Shown here in pieces: positions 50,701 through 61,909 of a DNA stretch of 64,000 nt. A program made the position numbers and the translations under genes. The stretch covers positions 8,308,168-8,372,167 of the forward strand of contig OZ038531.1 in NCBI GenBank assembly GCA_964036665.1, read 5' to 3'. The stretch is from Gordius sp. MW1 (lineage: Eukaryota; Nematomorpha; Gordioida; Gordea; Gordiidae). The notes below the pieces were generated by a model. That model had not been told where the DNA came from. It saw nothing but the letters and a program-made list of their open reading frames with translations, and ran no database searches. The stretch's first letter is position 1; each line of letters opens with the position of its first letter.

Positions 50701-53700
50701 GCCTAATAAAAAAGATGGTAAATATGATTTAATTTGGAATAATTTTAATTATGTATGGGTATTTGTGTTTTTATATAAAATAACACATGAATATGTTTGT
50801 TTGTAATAGGTAAAGATGGGACTGAATTAAAAAAAAAACCTTGTTTTATCCCTTACTATGGGAAATTATGGTAATTATTTTTAAGCATTAGATATTTTAA
50901 ATATCTATAAGTTAAAGGCAGATATTATTCTGCTTCCAGCAGTGAAATTCACATGAACTCTAAAATAGGCAAGAAAGATTTTGGTTTTAATATAGAAGTA
51001 TCATATATATTTTTATGTTTTAGGTCAAGATGAAAATTGTAATTCTGCTGGAGTGGGGAAAACTGTCTCTTCTTTTTCTTATGATAAAAATGCTGGTAAT
51101 TAAAATTATGCAAGTTGTTTTTATTTTATTAATATATATTGATAAAGATGAGTGTATTGGCAGCTCTACTAATTGCTCAGTCTCTGAAAGTGAAAAACAT
51201 GGGCAAAATTTAAAACTTAAACCATCATATATTATGATTCCATGGACATCTAAATACAAATGGCTAATTTTTGATGAAGCGCTCTGTCTGTTCTCTTTAC
51301 AACAAAAACGATTTATTTATTCAACAAAAAACAAAGGGTGTGTTCATTAATGTCTCGTTTACAAATTACAGAAAAGCGACAGGAGAAAGAGGAAAGCTAT
51401 TAAACATGATATATCACTTATATCACCAATAAAAATCAGTAAATATTATTTAAAATGGTTTAGCAATTAAAAAATTTTTTACCCCCCCCCCCCCCGGAAG
51501 TTGAAAATACCCCCCCCCCCCCCCCGGAGCATTTTTTCTGAAAGAAACCCTGATCTAACCTTTTATGGAATCGGAGCTTAATTATGTAGAGAAGAAAATT
51601 GGCCGAGAATGTTAGATAAAGGTATATGGGGACGTAGTCAGGTACAAAGCATTTGATGCCAAACACCAGGTAAGATCAATCTTAGGCTAAGATTAAGTCA
51701 ATTCTCCAAGGAAGTTCTTTAGAGTTTTGAAATCTAACAATACATAAATTATGCTATTCGGTTATCAACTAGCTAACTCTTATTAAAATCGATTCCAATC
51801 ATCCTCAAAGCTTTTAGGATCGATAAACCTTTAAATAATTTTCGGAATTTAGGCTTTTAGAAATGGTAAAATGATGGGCTTGTCTTAATAATGTCGTACG
51901 GGTTATAACATAGCCGTGTCTTACCTTTGAATTAACGGCAAATTTACATCTCAGACGCATAACATAACAGCGATTTTGTAAGATGCAAACGTTTTCGCAA
52001 GCTAAAATGTTGTATGCATTTTAAGTTTCTAAGGTATCAGCAAAGCTTGGATTTAATAAAAAATGTTAAAATAAGCAAATAAATTTTTAACTATCAAAAA
52101 ACGATTAATTAAAACCGTCGAGTTGGACCCACGAAATTGAATCTGATATTTAGATCGAGATAAATTCGCGAGTGTCAGATCAGAATTCGGTATTAAGACA
52201 AGCCCTATAATTGTCTTCTGAAGTTAAGAAGGTGCATTTAATTAAAAACAGGGGTTAAAAACTTACGGGGGTTGCCGGCAGGCTTGGGATAAACCAACCC
52301 TTTCTCTTTTATTATTTTACTTGTAGCCATATGTGTCTATGATAAATTTTGAGTCACCGCCATTTAAAAAATTCACACCAGTTTAAATTTTATTAAATTA
52401 CCTTTAAATCCTAAAGAAGATAGCAAACGCCCAATGATGAAATGTAAATTGCCGTTTCTCTAACATAAAGTCTTAAAAGAGACATAAAAACATAGGCCTG
52501 GATAAAGAAGACATCGGTAAAATGATTCGATAAATTTCGGCTAAGCTTTTAGAAGTAGTAAGACGTCTATAATCAGGTCAGGGTTAGAAACTTACGGGCG
52601 ATGCCGGTAGGCTTAGAGTAAACCAACCCAAGTTTCGGTCTACTTTAGACTTCTTAATAGCGGCTACTCGTCTTTTCACCGGGTTCAAAGCCTTATTTTG
52701 CTTGTCCGAGAAAGTGTTGCTTTCTTCGAGGTTGCTTCGGTTACTCGAATTAGAGCTTGGCTCTAAAATGATGAAAACGACCAAAAGTCGCACGTTGTTC
52801 ATACTAGCGAACCCGGTGACCGATTTTGAAGTGTAATTTTCCAGAAATTCCAACGCCTGCTCGGTGTCGCGATAGGTAACGGGTACCATGATGTACCTTA
52901 TGATAGTGGGGCTTGAAGTTTGGCCATCAGCGGGGGACGTAATCGAATTTATGTCGTCGGGATCGTTGTTCAAATACACTATCTTGGGGATCCCGGTAGG
53001 ACGCATTACGTGACACCTAAACGAAATCGCTCAAGAATAAATTGATGCTCAATCGTAACATAACAGGATAGATCATGTCAAACGCGTTTGTAAGCTGGAC
53101 ATTGAAGATTTAATAACTTTTATTACTTCCCAATATCGAAAAAATATTCATTTGATGGATTTCAGGTTCTGAGCAGCTTTTTAGCATTAAAAAATATTGT
53201 GATTCTCTGTTCAGAGATTGCTTTTGAGGCACACTAATATTAGAATCTTCACCTCAACAATTCGAGGTTTTCGCACATTACAATAACATAGGCATCATTT
53301 GTATAAAGTCCAATTTTAAATTTAAATAAGTATGTATTAACTATTCAAATATAGCCCGTGTAAAAAGGTGAGAACAGAAATCTTAGAGCGACGCATCAGA
53401 TGAATAACTTATTAAAGCATATGTGAAGAAGGGGTCCGTTAAAAAATTGATGAACATTCAAAAAAAGGCATAGGAGCGTAATTTAAATTCGAAACACCCT
53501 AATTTCAAGTAAACAAGTATCTACAACAAACACCACCTCAAATTAAATAATAATGATTCATGCTATCATACCCAATAAAAGATTTATACATTTCAGCGAA
53601 GATAATACCATATAATTTGAGATTTCAACATCAAGAAGGGAGGCCAAAAACATTTTTAATTTTCTCAAAAACCGGCTTTATAAAAACAACTTTCGAATTT

Positions 53701-56700
53701 CACATCGTAAATTTCAAAAACCTTTTAATGACATGATCTTTCCTGGTAAGTTTGGGGTGAGCGAGTGTGGATTTTTCTGAAAATTCCAAGTCGAGAATGT
53801 ATTCTATACCACGCGTCATGTCGTGCTGCTTGTATCCGTTCACGAGTTTTTCAAATACGTGGCTTGAGTGAGTAGGTCGCATGCATTAGGGTAAAATATA
53901 AGAGGGCGTGAATTCAATATTTATATTTAATGAATTAAATCGACAATCGTGGACATGTTGAAAATATGATCAGTAAGCATAGCCAAATGAAAAACGGGGA
54001 CGGGGAAGAAAAAAGTATTTCTATTTAGGGATGAACCAAATTATTAGTTCTTCTCTTATCATATCTTTGTTAAAAATTAATCAACTTTAACTTAGGACTC
54101 TAGGAAAACCAAAGGTACCATTTGCAAAAAAGCATTTAATCGCTATAAAATAAGTCAATTCCATCATAATAGGAGGGCCTAAACCCACACTAGATTTCAA
54201 ATTATAGTTCGTAATAACTCATCCAAAATATCCAACAAGTTTTAGAAATAAGTGCCCATTAGTAAAATAACCAATAGGCAAAGTCGTTGCCAGAATATGT
54301 CAGGACACTCGATGTTAGGGTCAAGTATAATAAGACTTCTAATCATGGGTGTAGCCAGTATTGGGATTAGAGGGGCGCTGATTTAAAGAGGAGCAAAAGG
54401 ATAATTTTTTGAAATTTTAGCCATAATTTTAACAAATTTCAACAAATTATTGGATTTAGAGGGGGCAGCCGCCTCTTCCTGCCCCCCTTTGGCTACGACC
54501 ATGCTTCTAGTTTATATTTACTCGGGGTATTTGAGGTAAAACTGAGATTTGGCAAAGTCCAAAACTTCAGAAACTTCCTCCAATTCCTTCTCGTTAAGCT
54601 CGGCTACGGTATCGAGCTCTGTGGGCAACAAGGAATGGGTCGCGTTGAAATAGATCCAGGTATTGACTTCAAAATGGTTTCGGGGCTTAGTACGGGGTCG
54701 GACGCCGTACGTAAAAAATATCTCTAAAAATTGAGCAAATTTGGTAATAAATTATTTTTTTAGTACAAATTTCAAAAGAAATTCTAACAATAAAGGAAGG
54801 ACTAGTAATGAAAGAATTGAGAATGCAAATCGTATCTGATTAACGCAAAGCACGCAGTACAAAATAAATAATTTTTCCGTCGCCCCGGTCTTACTAAACA
54901 CTAACCAAATAAAAATGAAAAATTGTGTAAATAGCCAAAATATTTTTTTATTCGAAAACTAATTTCTATTTTAAGATTGCCTTCCCCAACAAAATGAATA
55001 CATTCCTTTTATAGATAAATAATCCGTCCTTAAAAAAACAATAGAAGTGCTACTGTCAAAATTAAATATTTTTACAATATAACAAATCCCTTAATAAGAA
55101 ATTTGAATATGTTCAAGAAATTCCTAATTTTTTGCTTTAATGTTCCCTTCCCATGCAAAATACATTCACTTCCATTATGAATAATTAATAATTCCATGAT
55201 CAAGTACTAAAATGGCCTTACCCTCGCTTCGCCTCTAAATAAATAAATAAATAAATGTGCTACAGCCAAATTAGACACTACAATTTCACAAAACCCTTGT
55301 AATTAAAAATCTGTCTTTTCGCAAAGTCACTAATAGCTATCTAATTTAAACTCATTAAGCAATTTCTATTTTAAAGTTGTCTTCACCAAAAAACTATTAT
55401 ATGTAATCGAGTGGACCCATGTAAAACTAATGATATGTCCTACCCTCTCCCGTCTCTAAAAAATAATAAAATGTGTTACTATTCAAATTAAATTCACTTA
55501 CTGTTCTACAACTATTTAATTAAAAATTGAAAGTTTTTTAAACAAGTATCTAAGCAATTTATTCTTTAAGGTTGTCTATCCCAAAACCCAAGCAAATCGA
55601 GTAATCGAATTAGTACATACCATCTTTAGCATCAGGTATGTGTGGTTGTAAACGAACCAACTCCGAGCGCACCTTAGCAATTTCGACCTCAACTTCCCTA
55701 AGCTCGGCATCGATGAAATAAGCTTCGAGACGCGAATTAAAAGCCATGGATTCTTCATTTTCTCCAATCCCGTACACTATGAGCGAGCGGTTGAATCTCT
55801 CAACTCTCGGGCTACTTAGGCTCCTATTTTCTTGCGATGCTGATAAAATATTTAGGGCCGTTTCGTAATCCGAAGCTACATATTCATCCTCCTGTTTAAT
55901 ATTAATGTAGGCACGCAATTTCGTTAACGATAAGATTTTTATACATAGGTTACAACTACGCTTCTGGGAAATATTCGAGATTCGATTCGGAATTCGAAAT
56001 TTCGAATCAAATCCGAATTCAAATTTATAAGAGTTTCGAATCGAATATTTACGCTGCTAAGATTCGAAAATCCGATTCAAATCCTTGAAAAAATCGGGTT
56101 TTTTTAAAGTTTAATTTAAATAGACGAGACGCAAATATTCCGCTATTTTTATCTTAGCATTTTAGTTATTTTTCCTGCTACAATTTGAAAAAGTTTTGAC
56201 TTAAAATTTTTCAAATTTACCTAAGTTATGGAGAACGAGGATCACAATTAAATTAAACTATGGACTTTAATAAAAATTGCAAGACAGCCCAAAAATATTT
56301 TACGATTAAAGGCCATATGTAAAGAATTCGACCCACCAATTAATTACATCTAGGCAAAACTTGACATGGTAGTAAGGTGGAACCACCTATATAATGATAG
56401 AAAAGGCTATTTATGTAAAGCAGGCATTGGATTTGGCCTTTAAATTCCTCTTAGGAGGAATTATTATCCAACATTGAATGGGAGAAAAGGTTACCCTTTT
56501 ACAATGCAACTAATTTAATATCCGGGGGGGGGGGCAAATCCCACAATGAACTTGGTATTACCGGCATATTATCAGCCAGAGAGAAAAGATCATGCTAATG
56601 GCCAAATTAGAAAATTGAAGATATATGGCGTTCAATAAGAAGATAGTCTAATTAGCGAGTGTAGTCGTTTTAAGACTCAAAATTTGAGTGTTTATCACCA

Positions 56701-59700
56701 GTACATGGCATATCGTATAGAGAAATTAAAGATGACTTGGAAACTGCTTTAGGAAGTCAGCCCGGTTTTGTATCAACTAGCGAGGTATCAACACTGGATC
56801 GTCTATTAAGAGCAACATGAGTGCGAAGTGTGGTGAGCTGCGTCGTTTATATATGTATATGCGCCTCATTTATTATGTAACTTCTATATTCCTTGTGCCA
56901 CGTGCCGTATCGCAATATAGGGTTTACCATTTTCGTTATTATCTTTCTTCCGCTCACTCAACTGAATAACGCTTTTTTCCTCAACAACAACATCGCATAT
57001 TATCACAATCTATTCTCGTATGCCCATTATTGTTGATATATCATAATTCCATATTATAAACTAATAAAATAGGACATAAATTCCTAAAGAAGTCTCCATT
57101 AGAGACATTTTTGCACAAATCACATGTGGCCTACTATGTTAAGCCTTTACAATGGTGGAAATCTAATCAACGTCGTTTTCCAGCAATCAAAAAATTGGCA
57201 AAAAATCATCTTTCTATAGCTGGATCATTAACTCCGTGCTAAAAAATATTCACAACCGGAACCAATTTATTGACCAAACACAAGCAATCGTTTAGGGGTG
57301 TAGGAAGATAATTTGCCTTACAAGTTGCCTAAAAACGGTTCTTGATTGCCTTACACATATCGCCATAGTTTTTTATTTTCAATGAGTGTATTTTTTAAAT
57401 GTCTTTAAAAAAAATTTTCAAATATATATGCAAATTAAAAATCATAGTAGCCTTTTTAAGTTTTTTATTAATAAAAAAAACTTAATATATATTCGAATCG
57501 GTTTCGAATCCTTAAATTTTTTTCGAATCAAATTCGAATGTTTATTCGACGAATCTCGAATCGAATATTTTTTTTGAAAAAAATTCAAATCCGAATCGAA
57601 TACCAAAAATATTCGATTAGATTCCCAATCCAGAGGCGTATACAACATAAACTATTGCACTTTTGCAATTTTGTGCGCTCCAAAGAATATATTAATTGCT
57701 ATGCAATTTATTAATATCAGTGCTAAATTTAGATTTTCGGGGGCTCAATAATTTTGTTTTCGTGTTTTTGTCACTTTTTTATTTACTTGTATGTAATTTT
57801 GAATAATATTTTATATTAAAAAAATCTAGAGTTATATTTAAAATCTCTGAATAAAATAATGATAGCAACTCTATCTCTAATAAGTCAGGCAGGGCCGGAC
57901 ACTAAGAAAGATTCCGGGTAATAGTAAAATCAGAGGGCAGATTTGTTTAAATTTTTCTGCCAGAACTCGGTAAAGTCCAATTTTATAATTAACGCCCGGG
58001 ATCGCCAGAACTCTTTTAAATGTCTGCCTGGCCATGCCCAAATCTTAAGAGCTGACCTAACTGTCCGGCCCGAAATGATGTTTTTTTATCATTTTTTAAC
58101 AGTAATGTTAAATTAAAAAATAATTATTTATTTCCGATTTTATGGATAAGAACTAGGATTAACAAATATAATAACCAAATAAAAAAGCGACAAAATAATA
58201 CACAAAAACAAATAATACATTATTTAAAAGTATCATTCAGTGCCCGCCCGAGGCCGCCCGAAACTCTAAATTTACGACAATTGCCAGGCCCGGCCCGTGG
58301 GCCGAACGGTCGGGTTCGGATAGCTGGGTGGGTTTTTCTGGTCTCTGCTTTGAATTAGCATCAAGACTAAAAAGACTTAAATTATGCAACTCCTGATGGT
58401 GTCAAACAGTAACCAGATTGCCCGGCCCGCTGCCTGAACATGCCAGGCCCGGCTCGTGGCCCGGGCAACTGCCCTAAATTTTTATTTTCGGGCGGGCACT
58501 GTGATAGGATTCGGGCTTAATATAAAAAAATTTCCCCGAACCACTCTATTTCTACCAAGTCCCTATCCCTAGCTACGTTCATGGAAAAGATTAAAATATT
58601 TTCTTTGTTTGTAATTCAAATGTGCCGTCTCTATACATAATACAAAAGCGCCATACCCAAATTGACACAATGCATGCAAGTGTATACATTTAAACTCTAT
58701 TAAATTATTGTTTTTTATCAAAAAAGTAAGCTCTAAGAGCACAGATTGACTATTTGAACAACTAATTTTATTCGAAGTTTGTTCATAGGGTAGGGGCTTT
58801 AACGGGATAACCCAAAGGGGAGTATAATTTTGTTTATTGTAAGATTATTTATAAAATATGTAAAACCTAATTAAAAAATTTCTATCAAGGACATCGGCTG
58901 CATTTAATTAACATTTTGCTGTTATATAATTTGTAAACGTTCTAAAATGTTTGTACCTAAATGCATTAGCAATTAATATATTAAAATATTGTGACCTTTT
59001 GCCAGTGATAACAATATTTTAAAGAAACTCTGGCCAAATTTTTTAGAAAGACCAAATACTACCTATTTTTGAACCATTAGGATTAATTAAAGATCAAAAG
59101 TTTTGTTTGGAAAAATCATTCAACTTTTAAATAATATAGGAAATTAGATTATGTCCGGGATAATAAAATATTGTTGTATTTGTTTTATTCAATATGCCAT
59201 TAATTTAATGCTTATTTTTTAATAGCGGTTGAAAGAATTTAGGTGGCAAAATTTCGGGCCTAACAGGCAAATTTAATATTTCGGGCCGGGCATTTCGGGC
59301 AGCTCTAATGTTTCGGGCGGGTTCGGGCGGACACCTAGAAGTGCTCTGGCGAGCTCGGGCGGGCAATGAGGTTAAAAAGTTGAACCGGGCCGGGTTCGGG
59401 CATAAAATTCCTAATAAATCTAATCTCTGGTGTCAAATATATCTTAGCTAATATATATATTTGACTAACACCAAATTCAATAATACTTCTAATAAGGTAG
59501 GCTATAAGAACTTTTGACAAATCGTCAAATGATATTAGGGAATTACAGAACAACCTTTTCGATTAAAATAAAATTTTCTAAATTACAAAAAATGTTAAAT
59601 TCTATGGATCATTTAGTCCGTCCTATTTTATATTAAATATAAAAAACATGATAAAAATACGTTGGCAAATGATTCGCAATTTTGCTGAAGGATTTGAGAA

Positions 59701-61909
59701 ACGCAAGTCCCCATAATGTGCTGCACTTGCTGAGACATGCTAACTCCCTCAAACAAAGAACGGTCGTCTAGGCAGGTGGCCAAATTATTTTTAACAGTTA
59801 GCACTTCTGATTGACCGAGCAAAAAACCGGCATTCAGGTCACAAAAATCTAATCCCACAGTAAATAATTGGCAAAAATTTATTAAAATATTTTTGTAACA
59901 GAAAATTATTAATCAATTAAAAAATATGGTGCATAAAACCTTCATTTAATCAAATGCGCCCTTATACCTCATAAAATTTAAAATATCTGTCGATAATTAC
60001 ATCGTTCATCTGATTAAAGCGAGCGATAGAATTAAAGAACATGTCGATCAAAGTATTTAACCCCATTTTCTGCCCGCTTAATTACAAAACAAGCATTCAA
60101 AACACTTCTGAAAATCATTTCACGAGTATAGTTAGCACTTGATTTTAATCTATACATAATTTGATCACTTTTTATATCCTAAGAATGTTAATTGCTAGGG
60201 TGGTCATTACGAACGCCTCTCAACAATCTTATATCTTTGATAAATCGCGGGCAAAAAATATAGGCGCAATTCACGTTGCACCTAAAACGTTCTATTTAAC
60301 TAAATCGACTAAGCGACTTACTTTCACCATCACCAAGTGCCGTCTTTTTCACAAAACTTGATAGAGGTTTGTAAGGGTGACCCAGATAAACGGGTTGCCC
60401 GCGCCGTAAACCGGCCACGAAGCGAGCAAAATGCTCCAAGCGTAAATGTGCGCCCGAAGCGGAGCCAAAAAATATGTTTTCATGATCGTAAACGTGATGG
60501 TCGGTGAGGTAAGTCAAGACGGCGCCCACGAAGAGTGCTGGAGTAGGAGCGTCAAGCGCTACTATCTTTACCGGGCCCCTTAACAACGCCCCCAGCTCGG
60601 AGGATGAGCCTTGAGGCTGGGGAGGAGCGCGACGCCGACGCGCGCGCGTTTTCTTGAGCACGCGCCGGATCCGAGCAAATGAAGCGTCATCTAGGACGTC
60701 ATCTATGTTGGGAGCGTCGTCGGCGTTTAGCGCCGCTACGTCCCGGCCCTTATGGGCCGAATTAGGTGGGTCGGTCGGGGTCGGACCCAAAGGGGCGAGG
60801 CGAGGGAAGTAGCGTGTCAAGAGCGTCGCCAGCTCGACCGCGTCGGCGCGTACGAAGTATAACACTTTGCCGACGACCCGCGCTTGGGTAGGAGCTTCGT
60901 CTTTACGCCCGTCGACGACGCTTTTACCATTCAAAAGGAAGGAGCCGCGCTCGAAGTGGAAGCGCGAGCTTAACTTACTGACGCTATCACCCTGGTAGTC
61001 GAGAGCGTCGTCGGCGTCGTGTGTTAAAAACTGGCATTCGAGATCGGTTTCGAGGGCGGAAAGTTGAAGTAACAGGCGCACGAGCTGTGCTTCTTTGACG
61101 CTGCTAGTGTCGTTTCGAGCATTATTCTCTTCTTGCCGAGTTGTTTCCCAATCGCCCCCCGTAGCGTAGCCGCCGATAAACGCGAGCGCAACTTTGTGCA
61201 CGATACCCAACTCGGTGGTCAAGTGAGAGGGGCGAACTAGCTTAACAGCCCCCGCTGGTGGGATAACCTTGAGGGGTTGGACGCCGGCTGCGGGGGCCAT
61301 TTTGAAATGGTTTTTAGAGGCACCACTGATAACGCGAGGTTCGTAGCCGGCATCTTGTTCGGCCGAATGATATCTGTATTTACCCGCCCTGTTTGCCTGC
61401 CAGGGTACGTGGTCTTCATAATTCGATTCCCAATTATCTAGCTCACCCCGACCACAACTTTGGAGGAAAGAGCCGACGAACATGCCTAGCGTTATGCCTA
61501 GCAGCAAGCCGGCCAGGGAAAATGAATTGTTGCGCGAGGACCCGAAAACCGTGTAAAACCCATTTCTCCCGCATCTGTACAGGGCGTATCGGGGTATAAC
61601 CCATATCCAACGCCACAAAGCGCAATGATCATTTTTGGCGCTGGAGAAGGAGGAGGCAATGCGCTTCATGTATTTATCGTAGTTGCTATTCGAATCGCCC
61701 GCCGTCGCCTGAGCATCTAGCTTAGACAGAGGTTGGTGGTGGCCATTTTGAAATGGTTTTTCGGGCGAGGGAGGACTGCGGTTGGGTGCGTTGGCATTCA
61801 TTGAATGAACATGACCTTCGCGGGCGGCGTCAAACTTGTAGCTATCGATTGATTCTCTCCCACAGGGATGAAATGTTGTGTCCCGTTTTAGACTAATTTT
61901 GAATGACAC
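44755..61909 (-). CDS. Chondroitin polymerising factor / chondroitin synthase family protein (9 exons)
   Basis: Golgi type II membrane protein of chondroitin chain synthesis, closest in layout to CHPF. Exons: 60322-61909, 59661-59848, 55621-55891, 54522-54723, 53722-53862, 52596-53016, 49125-49384, 45859-46014, 44755-45160. All joins are GT-AG and in phase, giving 1210 residues. A membrane anchor lies at about 131-150 (SLAGLLLGITLGMFVGSFLQ). The GT31-like part ends GENFCDLNAGFLLGQSEVL; the later part has LVNGYKQHDMTRGIEYILDL, GRYDKANWGIASFYLSDF and ELFRYVEPFAVL, as in CHPF. The acidic triplet expected in active synthases reads ASG-like (FFGSASGAHLRLEHF), and the second domain's DVD-type motif is also absent, so it may assist a partner synthase and not catalyse. 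Exon 1 is very long and GC-rich with an Arg/Ala-rich insertion near residue 430. Weakest sites: the acceptor of 53722-53862 and the frame of the linker at the end of 52596-53016. Confidence 0.86.
45649..45834. mobile_element. hAT-type MITE, 'CATGGGCGTAGCC' family, beside a splice donor
   Basis: 186-bp element, TATGGGCGTAGCC to GGCTACGCCCATG, with a perfect 8-bp duplication AGAACGAA (45641-45648, 45835-45842). The right duplication ends only 16 bp before exon 45859-46014, inside the intron just after its donor. Confidence 0.92.
46118..46362. mobile_element. MITE with ~50-bp inverted ends and CCCTAA core
   Basis: 245-bp element in an intron of the chondroitin gene. Inverted ends contain GGTCAAAGTCGCAG, poly-A, GCAGCAGAATTGGTCAGAAC. 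A perfect 9-bp duplication GTAACAGGT flanks it (46109-46117, 46363-46371). The centre has CTAACCCTAACCCTAACCC followed by CCTAAAAC words. Confidence 0.92.
46757..48662 (-). mobile_element. HINE/Helentron-like element, copy 3 (inverse of copy 2)
   Basis: Read on the minus strand it repeats copy 2: TTAATTGCTATGCAATTT left end, GTCC-type microsatellite (48600-48640), CTCCCTATCTATTTGC, two GCCCCACCCC segments, hairpin array, CCCTAA stretch (47001-47015), GGCATTCTCGCCCC, CCCTTCCC tract and a terminal stem-loop GGGCC-GAA-GGCCC (46762-46774). Its array is longer than in copy 2 and an AATTGCATAGCAATTAAAAG segment is repeated inside. It lies in the 3.1-kb intron between exons 49125-49384 and 45859-46014. 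Confidence 0.75.
47165..48260 (-). repeat. Tandem hairpin-unit array (about 8 units)
   Basis: Inverse orientation of the 25500 array. Each unit has TTGGCCAATGGTCAT, T run, CCATTGGTCAG, then CAGCGGACGGCCAAAAAGTC and CAAAAAAAACGAAAAA. The last unit (about 48065-48260) is separated from the others by an element-end segment, a sign of internal rearrangement. Confidence 0.88.
49978..51552. mobile_element. hAT-type transposon E (non-autonomous), CAGGGTTTCTTTCAG ends
   Basis: 1575-bp element with matching inverted ends CAGGGTTTCTTTCAG and CTGAAAGAAACCCTG, followed inward by G or C runs. Perfect 8-bp duplication ATCTAACC (49970-49977, 51553-51560). I see no transposase motif; an open frame at 51030-51350 is not recognised. 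It lies in the 3.2-kb intron of the chondroitin gene and contains a CCCTAA-type module at 50290-50340. Confidence 0.9.
52266..52330 (-). pseudogene. Relic copy of the 3' edge of exon 52596-53016
   Basis: The 3' edge of the exon, including GGGTTGGTTTA, AAGCCTGCCGG and the donor GTAAGTTT, recurs about 330 bp further into the following intron. On the minus strand it could be read as MATSKIIKEKGLVYPKPAGN before the donor, but no acceptor in the right phase is apparent. A partial exon duplication or a stray first exon are both possible. Confidence 0.55.
54344..54503. mobile_element. hAT-type MITE, 'CATGGGCGTAGCC' family, beside a splice donor
   Basis: 160-bp element, CATGGGTGTAGCCAG to TTTGGCTACGACCATG, with flanks CTTCTAAT and CTTCTAGT (seven of eight). 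The right flank ends 10 bp before exon 54522-54723, so the element starts about 18 bases into the intron. Confidence 0.9.
55957..57639 (+). mobile_element. hAT transposon F, related to hAT C
   Basis: Ends TACGCTTCTGGG and CCAGAGGCGT with TTCGAATCG-type subterminal repeats, as in hAT C. Plus-strand relics of transposase: REIKDDLETALGSQPGFVST near 56710, then, after an insertion at about 56820-57090 that is absent from hAT C, WWKSNQRRFPAIKKLAKNHL and LLTKHKQSFRG (57160-57300), the classical hAT dimerisation region. Stops are frequent. Flanks GTTACAAC and ATACAACA are only a partial match. Intronic in the chondroitin gene. Confidence 0.82.
57931..58347. mobile_element. GC-rich short repeat, 'CAGAGGTCAG' family, copy 2
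   Basis: Starts CAGAGGGCAGATTTGTTTAA and ends GTTTTTCTGGTCTCTG, with GGCCCGGCCC-like patches inside. It has the same architecture as 809-1162. More CCCGGCCCG sequence continues to about 58500. Confidence 0.6.
59230..59420. repeat. GC-rich repeat fragment (TTCGGGC words)
   Basis: Dense TTCGGGCGGG and TTCGGGCCGGG words in an AT-rich intron. It resembles the interior of the 'CAGAGGTCAG' family in inverse orientation, without clear ends. Confidence 0.5.

Noticed and set aside
60000-60090. Exon-like minus-strand segment (AG before AAAATGGGG, GAG then GTATAAG) inside the first intron of the chondroitin gene
   Set aside because: It is open, but including it shifts the frame so that exon 59661-59848 hits a stop at once. 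Skipping it joins in phase with a good family match.
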